Positions 33,203-40,620 of a stretch of DNA of 64,000 nt are shown here, piece by piece. Under the pieces are notes generated by a model. It saw only the letters and a program-made list of their open reading frames with translations. It did not search any database and was not told the origin of the DNA. The position numbers were made by a program, and so were the translations under genes. Position 1 is the stretch's first letter. Each line of letters begins with the position of its first letter. This DNA is from Limisphaerales bacterium. GTDB taxonomy: Bacteria > Verrucomicrobiota > Verrucomicrobiia > Limisphaerales > UBA1100. Location: NCBI GenBank assembly GCA_014382585.1, contig JACNJL010000043.1, positions 54,429-118,428 of the forward strand, written 5' to 3'.

Positions 33203-34569
33203 TGGACTGGGGGGAAGTTACTGTTGTTCCGCTGCTGATTCTTGCTGTTGGCGTTTTGGTATTTCTTAACGGCTTCTTTGTTGCGGCGGAATTTGCGTTG
33301 GTCAAACTTCGCGACACCCAGCTTGAACCCCTGGTAATTGCCGGCCAACGCCGCGCACGAATGGCACGGCATTTACTCAAAAATCTCGACGAATATCTTA
33401 GTGCTTGTCAACTTGGCATCACGCTTGCCAGTTTGGGTTTGGGATATGTCGGGCATCCAATTTTCAACAAACTACTTGCTCCCATTTATGAACTTCAGAT
33501 AAACGGATCGCCACTTTTATCAGATCCCCATTGGCAACATACTATTTCCATCGCTGTGGGTTTTACAGTTGTTACCTTGTTACACATTGTCGTGGGTGAA
33601 ATGGCACCCAAATGGTTGGCGATTCAGCGACCGTTGCCGACCAGTTTGTGGGTGGCGTATCCATTACGCTGGTTTTACTGGATTATGTATCCATTCATTT
33701 GGTTACTCAACAATTGTGCGCTTTGGTTGTTGAGGAAAGTTGGGTTGGATGTTTTTGATGAAAGCGAGCATAGTCATTCAGAAGAGGAATTACGAATGAT
33801 GATTGGTTCGACGGGTGGAAGATCCGACCGCGAACAATTTAGCCGCGATTTAGTGCTCAACGCATTTGATCTCAAAAACCGAGTGGCAAGGGATGTGATG
33901 CGTCCGCGACGCGAAATTATGGGGTTCAACACCCAATCGAATCTCGAGGATTGCCTTGTGATGGCGGAAGAATCGCGACACTCGCGCTTCCCATTGTGCG
34001 TCAACGGCAATCTCGATGAAACGCTGGGCGTCGTACACATCAAAGATTTATATGCCCGGCGCCGCACGGCTAAAACGGCGGATGAGTTACGGGAATTTGC
34101 GCGGGAATTAGTGTACACACCCGAAACGGCGCGGCTGGAAGGGTTGCTGCAAATCTTCCTAGACCGGAAACTGCATTTTGCATTGGTGGTGAATGAATAT
34201 GGCGACACGGTTGGGATGGTGACGCTGGAAAATATTTTGGAGGAATTGGTTGGGCAAATCCGCGATGAGTTTGATGAACACGAGAAACCGTTTTTCGTGC
34301 AAACCGATGAGGTCACTTGGACGCTGGAAGGCTCCATGCCCCTGCACGAACTGGAGGAGTTGACCGGCGAACCCTGTGACGACAAGGGCGTGACTACCGT
34401 GAGCGGATTAATCACCAAACGACTCGGCACTTTCGCCAAGGTGGGCGATATGCTGGAATTAGGCCGCTATGAATTGCGCGTGGAACAAACGTACCGGCGA
34501 CAAGTGGAGCGCGCACGGCTCATCAAGCTCAGTGAACGGGAGCCCACGGAAGAAGAGCCGGAAGGTTAA
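33202..34569 (+). CDS. CNNM/CorC-type membrane protein (DUF21-CBS-CorC_HlyC), copy 3
   Basis: A 455-residue full-length member: DUF21 (about 1-200; NGFFVAAEFALVKLRDTQLE, LHIVVGEMAPKWLAIQRP), CBS pair (about 225-345; ARDVMRPRREIMGFN, VNEYGDTVGMVTLENILEELVG) and CorC_HlyC (about 355-440; TLEGSMPLHELEELTGEP). It is closer to the usual YhdP/HlyC type than copies 1 and 2. It is the last gene of the plus-strand run; the convergent HAD gene ends six bases away and no terminator is visible between them. Confidence 0.9.
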   Translation: MDWGEVTVVPLLILAVGVLVFLNGFFVAAEFALVKLRDTQLEPLVIAGQRRARMARHLLKNLDEYLSACQLGITLASLGLGYVGHPIFNKLLAPIYELQINGSPLLSDPHWQHTISIAVGFTVVTLLHIVVGEMAPKWLAIQRPLPTSLWVAYPLRWFYWIMYPFIWLLNNCALWLLRKVGLDVFDESEHSHSEEELRMMIGSTGGRSDREQFSRDLVLNAFDLKNRVARDVMRPRREIMGFNTQSNLEDCLVMAEESRHSRFPLCVNGNLDETLGVVHIKDLYARRRTAKTADELREFARELVYTPETARLEGLLQIFLDRKLHFALVVNEYGDTVGMVTLENILEELVGQIRDEFDEHEKPFFVQTDEVTWTLEGSMPLHELEELTGEPCDDKGVTTVSGLITKRLGTFAKVGDMLELGRYELRVEQTYRRQVERARLIKLSEREPTEEEPEG

Positions 34570-34575
34570 AGGCAG

Positions 34576-35454
34576 TCACCACGGCGGATTTTGAGGAAGA
34601 CGGTTATCAAAGTCCGTTAATAACCCCTGCTGAAATTCGCCGGCAAACGTGCCGCTAAAAAATCGGTCCAAGCCTTCGCGATGTAAATTTTCCCAACTGC
34701 GTTCTTCGTCACCGGGATTGATCGGAAAAAACAATGCGCCACTTGTTTTCGCCGCCTTGTGATCGCCGGGAGCGTCACCAATCATCAGGATTTTTTCTGC
34801 GGGATATTTGCCTTTGGTAGCCAATTCGAGGTGCTGTGTTTTAGTGCCCATTTCCTGCCCGGCAATGGCGCACACAAATTCGTCCAAACGATTCTCGGCC
34901 CATTCGCGTTCGAGTGCCTCGGTTGGTGTTTGTGAAATCACCATGCAATCCGCCTTCGCAGCTGCAGAACTGAGCGATTCGCGTACGAGGGGAAACGGCG
35001 GCACACCCTGCACAATGTCTTTCACGGAAACATTCACTGCGTCGCTCCACGTCTTGATCCGAACAAGGCCCTCGTTGCCGTTGGCGACTTCGGCGTCGAG
35101 CGTGGCGTTGCCGAGTTTAGATTCGCGATTCACCCATTCAAGCAGGGCGGGGAACGTGGGCACTGCAATCCCGCGTGCGGAGATTTCTTTGCGTGCGCTT
35201 ATTAATTGCAAGGCACGGATGACTGCGTGGAAGCGATTGCATCCGCGGGTTTTGGAATAAAGGTTTACGAACTCCCAAACTTCACGGGCGTATTTGCTGG
35301 CGGCCTGTAGTTCAAAATGTTTGATGAACATTGGCGCAAAGCATTCTTTGTGTTTGATTTCCATCGAATCAAACACGCAGCCATCGGAATCGATTCCAAT
35401 GAAATAGTCCTGTGTCGGTTGAAACTCGCGAAGGGCTTGGGCTGGATCACTCAT
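34576..35454 (-). CDS. HAD-superfamily hydrolase
   Basis: A 292-residue HAD protein. Motif I is GIDSDGCVFDSM, with D22 as nucleophile and D24 as acid/base; motif II is MVISQTP; motif IV is ILMIGDAPGDHKAA. The helical cap lies at about 30-150. It resembles phosphoglycolate/beta-phosphoglucomutase type enzymes, but the substrate cannot be told. The start overlaps the gnd stop as ATGA, so it is made with 6-phosphogluconate dehydrogenase and may act on a sugar phosphate. Confidence 0.83.
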   Translation of the reverse strand: MSDPAQALREFQPTQDYFIGIDSDGCVFDSMEIKHKECFAPMFIKHFELQAASKYAREVWEFVNLYSKTRGCNRFHAVIRALQLISARKEISARGIAVPTFPALLEWVNRESKLGNATLDAEVANGNEGLVRIKTWSDAVNVSVKDIVQGVPPFPLVRESLSSAAAKADCMVISQTPTEALEREWAENRLDEFVCAIAGQEMGTKTQHLELATKGKYPAEKILMIGDAPGDHKAAKTSGALFFPINPGDEERSWENLHREGLDRFFSGTFAGEFQQGLLTDFDNRLPQNPPW

Positions 35455-36905
35455 GCGTTATAGGTCGTTGAGGAAACATCACCGCCGCGTCCGGTCCAGT
35501 TGGTGTGGAAGAATTCGCCACGTGGTTTGTCGAGGCGTTCGTAAGTGTGGGCACCGAAGTAGTCGCGTTGGGCTTGGAGTAGATTTGCGGGGAGACGTTC
35601 GGTGCGGTAGCTGTCGAAGAATGACAGGGCGGTGCTGAAGGCGGGCACGGGAATGCCGCGTTTGGCGGCGACGGCGATGACGTTGCGCCAACCTTTTTGT
35701 GTGTGGCGGATTTCGCGTTTGAAATAGGTGTCGAGCAGCAATGATTGGAGACGCGGATGTTTGTCGTACGCTTCCTTGATTTTGCCGAGGAACGCGCTGC
35801 GGATGATGCAACCGCCACGCCACATCATGGCAATATTGCCGTAGTTGAGGTGCCAGTGGTATTCTTTGGCGGCGGCGCGGAGGAGCATGAATCCCTGCGT
35901 GTAGCTGACAATTTTGGAGGCGTAAAGCGCGCAGCGAATGTCTTCGATGAACTTCGCCCGCTCGCGGGTAATGGCGGGTTTGGGGCCGCGGATTTTTTTG
36001 CTGGCTTTTACGCGCTCATTTTTTTGCGCTGAAATGCAGCGGGCGTATACGGCCTCGGCAATGAGGGTGATCGGCATGCCAAGTTCGGCGGAATTGATGA
36101 CGGTCCATTTGCCGGTGCCTTTTTGGCCGGCGGTATCGAGGATTTTTTCCACGAGCGGTTGGCCGTCGGTGTCTTTATAGCCGAGGATGTCACGGGTAAT
36201 TTCGATGAGATAAGAATCGAGCGGGCCGGTGTTCCATTCGGCGAAGACGGCGTGCATTTCGTCGGCGCTCATTCCGAGGCCGGTTTTCATGAGATTGTAT
36301 GCTTCGCAGATGAGCTGCATGTCACCGTACTCGATGCCGTTGTGGACCATTTTTACATAATGCCCCGCGCCATCGGCGCCTACCCAGTCGCAACAAGGTG
36401 TGTTGTCTTCCACTTTGGCGGAGATGGATTGGAAAATATCTTTTACGTGTGGCCATGCGGCTTGCGAGCCGCCGGGCATAATGGAAGGGCCGATTCGCGC
36501 GCCTTCTTCGCCGCCGGATACGCCGGTGCCAATAAAGAGTAATCCACGGGATTCCAAATATTTTGTGCGGCGGATGGTGTCTTCGTAAAGTGAGTTGCCG
36601 CCGTCGATAATGATGTCGCCTGGGGCGAGGTGAGGCAGGAGTTTTTCAATGAAGTCGTCGACCGGTTGGCCTGCCTTCACGAGCAGCATGATACGTCGGG
36701 GGGCTTTGAGATGGGCGATCATCTCGGGGATGCTGCGTGCGCCGATGATGTTTGTGCCTTGCGCTTCGCCGGCGAGAAATTCGTCCACGCGCGCGGTGGT
36801 GCGGTTGTGTGCCACGACGGTGTAGCCGTGGTCGTTCATATTGAGGATGAGATTCTGGCCCATTACGGCCAGTCCGATGAGAGCGATATCGCCTTGGGGT
36901 TCCAT
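35451..36905 (-). CDS. gnd: 6-phosphogluconate dehydrogenase, decarboxylating
   Basis: Oxidises 6-phosphogluconate to ribulose-5-phosphate with NADP+ in the pentose phosphate pathway. The 484-residue protein has GLAVMGQNLILNMNDHGYTV (Rossmann motif), VLVKAGQ-like LLVKAGQPVDDF, GVSGGEEGARIGPSIMPGG, GAGHYVKMVHNGIEYGDMQL and a long helical C-terminal domain with NIAMMWRGGCIIRSAFL. Length matches the homodimeric long type. A possible promoter (TTGGCT-17-TAGGTA on the minus strand) lies upstream in a 94-base gap. Confidence 0.96.
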   Translation of the reverse strand: MEPQGDIALIGLAVMGQNLILNMNDHGYTVVAHNRTTARVDEFLAGEAQGTNIIGARSIPEMIAHLKAPRRIMLLVKAGQPVDDFIEKLLPHLAPGDIIIDGGNSLYEDTIRRTKYLESRGLLFIGTGVSGGEEGARIGPSIMPGGSQAAWPHVKDIFQSISAKVEDNTPCCDWVGADGAGHYVKMVHNGIEYGDMQLICEAYNLMKTGLGMSADEMHAVFAEWNTGPLDSYLIEITRDILGYKDTDGQPLVEKILDTAGQKGTGKWTVINSAELGMPITLIAEAVYARCISAQKNERVKASKKIRGPKPAITRERAKFIEDIRCALYASKIVSYTQGFMLLRAAAKEYHWHLNYGNIAMMWRGGCIIRSAFLGKIKEAYDKHPRLQSLLLDTYFKREIRHTQKGWRNVIAVAAKRGIPVPAFSTALSFFDSYRTERLPANLLQAQRDYFGAHTYERLDKPRGEFFHTNWTGRGGDVSSTTYNA

Positions 36906-36999
36906 TAGATTGCGTCACACGGTTCGTGCGAAGCGCGAACGATTACCTAAGCGGGCGCCGGATAAAAGCCAATTTTTGAAAAAAAGAGTGAAAAATGGG

Positions 37000-37497
37000 T
37001 CAAAAGAGTTGTAGGCGCTCATCGCTTTCTAAAGCAGCTTCGAGATTTTGCCAACCGGCTTCGTTCATATTGTGGAAGGCGTGGAGATAAAGGACAACCA
37101 CGTCGCGCTCGTGATTGGCGAGGAGCGTCTCCAGTGCTGCGGCGAGAGCATCGTCGGCGATGGTTTTAGGTAAATCTTCAACGACGCCTTCCTCGTGTTC
37201 AATGCCGAGTGCATCGAGAAATTGAGTAAGAAGGCCAATCTGATGTTTGAGCAGCCAACCGCGCAGGAGCGATCCGGCAGCTTCATCGAAGGCGGGTTTG
37301 GACATGGCTTGCACCATGGTTTTGTGACGGGTGGGTTTGGGCTGGCGTTTGAGAAATTGCGGGCGCATGCCGCGCAGTCGGGCGACAGCGCTGAGGGTGG
37401 CCTCGTAGAGGTCGCGGTTGTCCTCGGCGGTGTCGGCGAGAATGCGGTGGGCCAATTCAGGTGAGATAAACCCAATCAATTCGTATGAACTCAGCAT
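37000..37497 (-). CDS. Hypothetical protein (165 aa)
   Basis: Not recognised. The sequence is mostly alpha-helical and soluble, with no signal peptide or membrane helix. It begins MLSSYELIGFISPELAHRIL and contains a central basic stretch (RPQFLKRQPKPTRHKT) and a helical second half ending EAALESDERLQLF. It follows lpxI with a three-base gap on the same strand, so it is co-transcribed with it. Codon use looks like that of neighbouring genes and supports a real gene. The function is unknown. Confidence 0.7.
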   Translation of the reverse strand: MLSSYELIGFISPELAHRILADTAEDNRDLYEATLSAVARLRGMRPQFLKRQPKPTRHKTMVQAMSKPAFDEAAGSLLRGWLLKHQIGLLTQFLDALGIEHEEGVVEDLPKTIADDALAAALETLLANHERDVVVLYLHAFHNMNEAGWQNLEAALESDERLQLF

Positions 37498-37500
37498 GGT

Positions 37501-38310
37501 TTAAATAGCGGTGAGGGTGATGCTGTGGCGTTGGGCCAGAGCGTCTACTTCCGGTTCGTCCAGCAACAGTGTGCGATCGGCCTCGAAGGCGAGCGCGCAG
37601 ATGTTGGCGGAGGCGCAGGTTTCCAGAGTTCGGGCGCCGAGGCAAGGAATATCAAAGCGCAAGTCGTGGCCGGGCTTGGGGATTTTAACGGCGATCGCAC
37701 CCTCTGCCAACTCACCGCCACGCGTGAGGCAGGCGTCGGTGCCTTCGAGGCCTTCGACGGCGAGTACAGTGCCGTTTTTGACAACGACGGTTTGGCCGAT
37801 CTCGAGTCGGCTGGTTTCGCGGGCGATGCGGAGGCCGTATTCAATGTCGGCGCGGACTGCATCGGTGGCATCAGGGCCGAGTTGAAAACCGGCGGTGGGC
37901 ATAGCGGGCTTGAGCCACGGGGTGGCTTCGATGAGCGTGATGCCGTCCTTTGCCAGTTCATCGGCGATGCCTCCAAATAGGGAGTGGGCGTTTTTCTCAG
38001 GCAAACTGGCAAGCAGTTTAATGGCGCGCAGATCGGGGCGTAGGTCAAAAAGATTCTTGGGCGCAATTTGGCCAACCATCACGCATTGAGTGACATTGTG
38101 TTTTTGGAACACCTCCACCAGCTTATTGAGCTGCCCGACGCGAAGCCATTCGATCACATCCACCAGATCAGCCAGTTCCGGCTCCGTTTCATCGGTGAAG
38201 GCAGCGGCCACGAGATGCTGGACGCCGGCGGCACGGGCTTCGCGTGCGAGGATGCGGGGCAGGGTGCGGTTGCCGGCGATGATGCCTAGCGTGTCCGTGG
38301 TGTCAGCCAT
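37501..38310 (-). CDS. lpxI: UDP-2,3-diacylglucosamine pyrophosphatase LpxI
   Basis: Cleaves UDP-2,3-diacylglucosamine to lipid X in lipid A synthesis, the LpxI alternative to LpxH. The 269-residue protein starts LGIIAGNRTLPRILAREARA and has VGQIAPKNLFDLRPD, GGIADELAKDGITLIEATPW and, near the C-terminus, KPGHDLRFDIPCLGARTLE, the conserved DUF1009 block. I start at the ATG at 38310; the frame extends further only to a TTG that lies at the edge of a terminator. Presence of lpxI supports an LPS-bearing outer membrane. Confidence 0.87.
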   Translation of the reverse strand: MADTTDTLGIIAGNRTLPRILAREARAAGVQHLVAAAFTDETEPELADLVDVIEWLRVGQLNKLVEVFQKHNVTQCVMVGQIAPKNLFDLRPDLRAIKLLASLPEKNAHSLFGGIADELAKDGITLIEATPWLKPAMPTAGFQLGPDATDAVRADIEYGLRIARETSRLEIGQTVVVKNGTVLAVEGLEGTDACLTRGGELAEGAIAVKIPKPGHDLRFDIPCLGARTLETCASANICALAFEADRTLLLDEPEVDALAQRHSITLTAI

Positions 38311-38344
38311 GGGCGGGAGGTTAACAGGATGAGTAGTTTGGCAC

Positions 38345-38376
38345 AAAAAAAAAGCCCCGCCGGTTTAGGGCGGGGC
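38345..38376 (-). terminator. Strong Rho-independent terminator after the 279-aa helical membrane protein
   Basis: On the minus strand an 8-bp perfect stem (GCCCCGCC / GGCGGGGC, 38354-38376) with a 7-nt loop is followed by nine T (38345-38353). It lies 16 bases after the stop of the gene at 38393-39232 and ends before lpxI, so lpxI is a separate unit. Confidence 0.9.
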
Positions 38377-38392
38377 GGTCAAAAAGGAGATG

Positions 38393-39232
38393 TTATTTGG
38401 AACCGTCTTCGGGGATTTGGAAGTTATCGGTGCCTTCCATCATCAGGGCAATGGCGAGCCGCAGTTGGCGTTGCTCACGATCCAAGTCCTTGGAATCTTT
38501 ACCAGCAAGCTCCTTGAGGATCTCATTGGCGTGTTGCAGCTTAGTTAGTACGTTCCGGGATTGATCAGCCAGCGTGCCTTTATTGGTGATTTCGGTTTCA
38601 TCCATAAACCGCACCAATTCAGATTGCAAACCGTCAGCGAGAATATTGAAGGCGTCTTCATCATCCGAATTTTCAGCGAATTTGGCGACGGCACTTTTGT
38701 TGTTTTCAAGATAGATATCAACGGTTTCGCCGAGTTCGGTGGTGGAATCTTGCAGCACCTGTAGGGTCCAGTTTTCCACACGTTTTTCCATGCTATTACC
38801 CAATTTGTAGGTGTCCTCGTCTTCAGCCCATTTAGGGATTTCTTTGAGGTTTGCTTTCAGATCGGCTACCCAGCTTTCCCAAGTGACTTTTTCACTTCTG
38901 ATGGTGGAATCAGTTTGTTCGGTGAGAGCACGAAGGACCACGCCGGGTGCTTTGTCCGGATCGGTTAGCACGTTGGCTACTTTGAGACTATCCTTTGAGA
39001 GTGCAGTGTATTTTTCCACTTTGCCTTTGTACAGGTCCGTGAAAGTTCCGGCAACATCGAGGGCATCATCTACGAATAGTCGATTGAGTAGCACAAAATA
39101 CAGTGTGACGAGTGACAGCACCACGATCGTGACGATGACATTGTTTTTGTAGGACCGCTCCAGGCGGTTGCGGGTGGTTTCCACAAATTCTTCCGCGATG
39201 TGGATTTCTTGAGGTTTAGAATCGTTGCTCAT
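38393..39232 (-). CDS. Hypothetical single-pass membrane protein, helical (279 aa)
   Basis: Not recognised. A cytoplasmic N-terminus of about 30 residues is followed by one membrane helix (about 31-50, VIVTIVVLSLVTLYFVLLNR) and a long, charged, predicted alpha-helical extracytoplasmic domain (51-279) with no cysteine. Composition (Asp, Glu, Lys, Leu, Thr) and heptad-like stretches suggest a helical bundle or coiled coil. It follows the gene at 39262-39975, which has the same overall design, after a 29-base gap, so the two probably form one operon and perhaps one complex. It is closed by a strong terminator. Confidence 0.7.
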   Translation of the reverse strand: MSNDSKPQEIHIAEEFVETTRNRLERSYKNNVIVTIVVLSLVTLYFVLLNRLFVDDALDVAGTFTDLYKGKVEKYTALSKDSLKVANVLTDPDKAPGVVLRALTEQTDSTIRSEKVTWESWVADLKANLKEIPKWAEDEDTYKLGNSMEKRVENWTLQVLQDSTTELGETVDIYLENNKSAVAKFAENSDDEDAFNILADGLQSELVRFMDETEITNKGTLADQSRNVLTKLQHANEILKELAGKDSKDLDREQRQLRLAIALMMEGTDNFQIPEDGSK

Positions 39233-39261
39233 GATTATGAAATGATTAGGTTGGGTTTGAA

Positions 39262-39975
39262 TTATTGATCAATGCTGTCGTCGATGTTTTGCTTCAGATC
39301 ATCCACCGTGGTGACGAGTAATTCGAGTACGGAGGAGACTAACATCAAGCCCGCTTGCATATTACTATCCACGGTGATTTGGTTCGCTTCTTTAGCGTGG
39401 ATGGTTTGGAGATGTTTGTTGATTGCGTCCACCACTGTGATGTGGTCGGCAAAGAGTGAGATTAAAACCTCATCACCGCGTTCCTCGGCAATTCGGCCGA
39501 AGGCGGCGATCATTTGATTTTGTTTTTCCTCGTTGAGATTGGGGAAGAGCTCACGCAGTTTTTCATCACGATCTTTTAGGATTTCAACCAGTTGATTCCT
39601 GGCGCTCAAGGCAACGCGATCAGGGATATGTTCCAGCCCGCTCAATTGTGAACGGAAGTTGGTGGCAATCTTGTCGAAGCGTTCGCCGCCGGTCACAATC
39701 TCCTGGATTGCCGTTGCGGTGTTTTGAGCTTCAGGCAGCATTTGCTGAACATCTTCCACAATTTGCATGGCCGGCTTTGCCGCACGTTGCACTTTGTTGA
39801 TGATGTTGATGACGCCAAGGGCGATGATGAGCAGGGTGCCGACTACCATGCCCCAACGAAGGAGGCGGATTTTGTGTTCAAATTCCGTGATCTCAGCAAG
39901 TTGATATTCAACTGAATTTTCGGAATCATGAGTGGATTCGTTTTCGTTTTCGTTTTCGTTTTCGTGTTCAGACAT
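39262..39975 (-). CDS. Hypothetical single-pass membrane protein with N-terminal Asn-Glu repeat (237 aa)
   Basis: Not recognised. The ATG at 39975 gives MSEHENENENENEST, an acidic N-terminus made by a six-base tandem repeat, then one membrane helix (about 47-64, GMVVGTLLIIALGVINII) and a long helical domain. Residues about 70-130 (VQRAAKPAMQIVEDVQQMLP, then TAIQEIVTGGERFDKIA) resemble HAMP/coiled-coil proteins, but no signalling domain is visible. It shares topology with the downstream 279-residue protein. It is divergent from the DUF5069 gene, with an inverted repeat between them. Confidence 0.7.
   Translation of the reverse strand: MSEHENENENENESTHDSENSVEYQLAEITEFEHKIRLLRWGMVVGTLLIIALGVINIINKVQRAAKPAMQIVEDVQQMLPEAQNTATAIQEIVTGGERFDKIATNFRSQLSGLEHIPDRVALSARNQLVEILKDRDEKLRELFPNLNEEKQNQMIAAFGRIAEERGDEVLISLFADHITVVDAINKHLQTIHAKEANQITVDSNMQAGLMLVSSVLELLVTTVDDLKQNIDDSIDQ
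39937..39966. repeat. Five-unit hexanucleotide tandem repeat inside a coding region
   Basis: TTCGTT occurs four times followed by TTCGTG on the plus strand. Read on the minus strand it encodes alternating Glu and Asn near the N-terminus of the 237-residue protein. Because the unit is six bases, copy-number change would alter tail length without shifting frame. Confidence 0.85.
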
Positions 39976-40079
39976 AGGTTGCTTGTATTGGGTTGGGTTG
40001 TGACAAACAGTGGTCGGTGAAAGTGAATGGCTTTGAGGAAAACTTGTCAATAACGTTTTTCGTTAATTATTTGGATGGG

Positions 40080-40108
40080 TTGACAGTGCCTTGCTGGTGG
40101 GGGACTAT
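40080..40108 (+). promoter_or_regulatory. Sigma-70-like promoter for the DUF5069 gene, apparently leaderless
   Basis: TTGACA (40080-40085), a 17-base spacer and GACTAT (40103-40108) are followed only five bases later by the ATG of the DUF5069 gene (40114), so transcription should start at or beside the start codon. A second TTGACA points the other way at 40045-40050, and between the two lies an inverted repeat TAACG-TTTTT-CGTTA (40051-40065) that could be an operator for both directions. Confidence 0.55.
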
Positions 40109-40113
40109 CAGAA

Positions 40114-40551
40114 ATGAGTGACACCATTTTTCCCCGAAGCCCCCGTGAAACCATGGCAGGCTGGATATATTTGCCCCGTCTGATCGACAAGATTCGCCTG
40201 AATTTAGCGGGTAAACTACACGAAGACTACCAGCCTAATTTCCTCCACCGTGGCTTTGATGGCAAATGGTTTGAATCCGCCGGAGTGGATGCGGGCGACC
40301 TTACCGCTCTGGTGGCCGCCAGCGATACGGACGGGCAAGTGGCCGATTGGGTGCGGCATAACGTCAATGCCCGGCTCGATTCCGCCGTTCAAGCGGCTTT
40401 CAATGATGCGGTGGGCAACTATGGCGCGGATGAATCTGATGCCGACTTGCGCGCCCGCCTCGCCCAACGCAAGGAAGACGCCGGAATGGGAGCCCGCAAT
40501 GATATTCAGTGCTTCGTTGATTTCATCGACGCTGACGAGGGGCGTTTGTAA
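40114..40551 (+). CDS. DUF5069 domain protein
   Basis: A 145-residue soluble protein. The N-terminal PRSPRETMAGWIYLPRLIDK and the following IRLNLAGKLHEDYQPNFLHR match the DUF5069 pattern (P-R-S-P, W/Y-x-x-L-P-R-x-I-D-K-x-R). The family occurs in Verrucomicrobia, Planctomycetes and others, with no known activity. It is a single-gene unit between a probable leaderless promoter and a bidirectional terminator. Confidence 0.8.
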   Translation: MSDTIFPRSPRETMAGWIYLPRLIDKIRLNLAGKLHEDYQPNFLHRGFDGKWFESAGVDAGDLTALVAASDTDGQVADWVRHNVNARLDSAVQAAFNDAVGNYGADESDADLRARLAQRKEDAGMGARNDIQCFVDFIDADEGRL

Positions 40552-40586
40552 AAAAAACACGGATTGCACAAAGGCAATCCGTGTTT
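40551..40586. terminator. Bidirectional Rho-independent terminator
   Basis: A perfect 13-bp stem (40555-40567 with 40574-40586) and a 6-nt loop. On the minus strand it is followed by a run of T (A-run at 40551-40557), so it terminates the Gfo/Idh/MocA gene efficiently. On the plus strand only TTTC follows, so termination of the DUF5069 transcript is probably weaker. Confidence 0.88.
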
Positions 40587-40620
40587 CAATTCTGATGAGA
40601 ATTGAGGGGGGTCGGGGAAA

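Noticed and set aside
36921..36939. Hairpin GTTCGTGC-GAA-GCGCGAAC between the 165-aa gene and gnd
   Set aside because: No T-tract on either strand, so not an intrinsic terminator; left uncalled.
39937..39966. Phase-variable on/off switch from the TTCGTT repeat
   Set aside because: The unit is six bases, so copy changes stay in frame and cannot switch the gene off.
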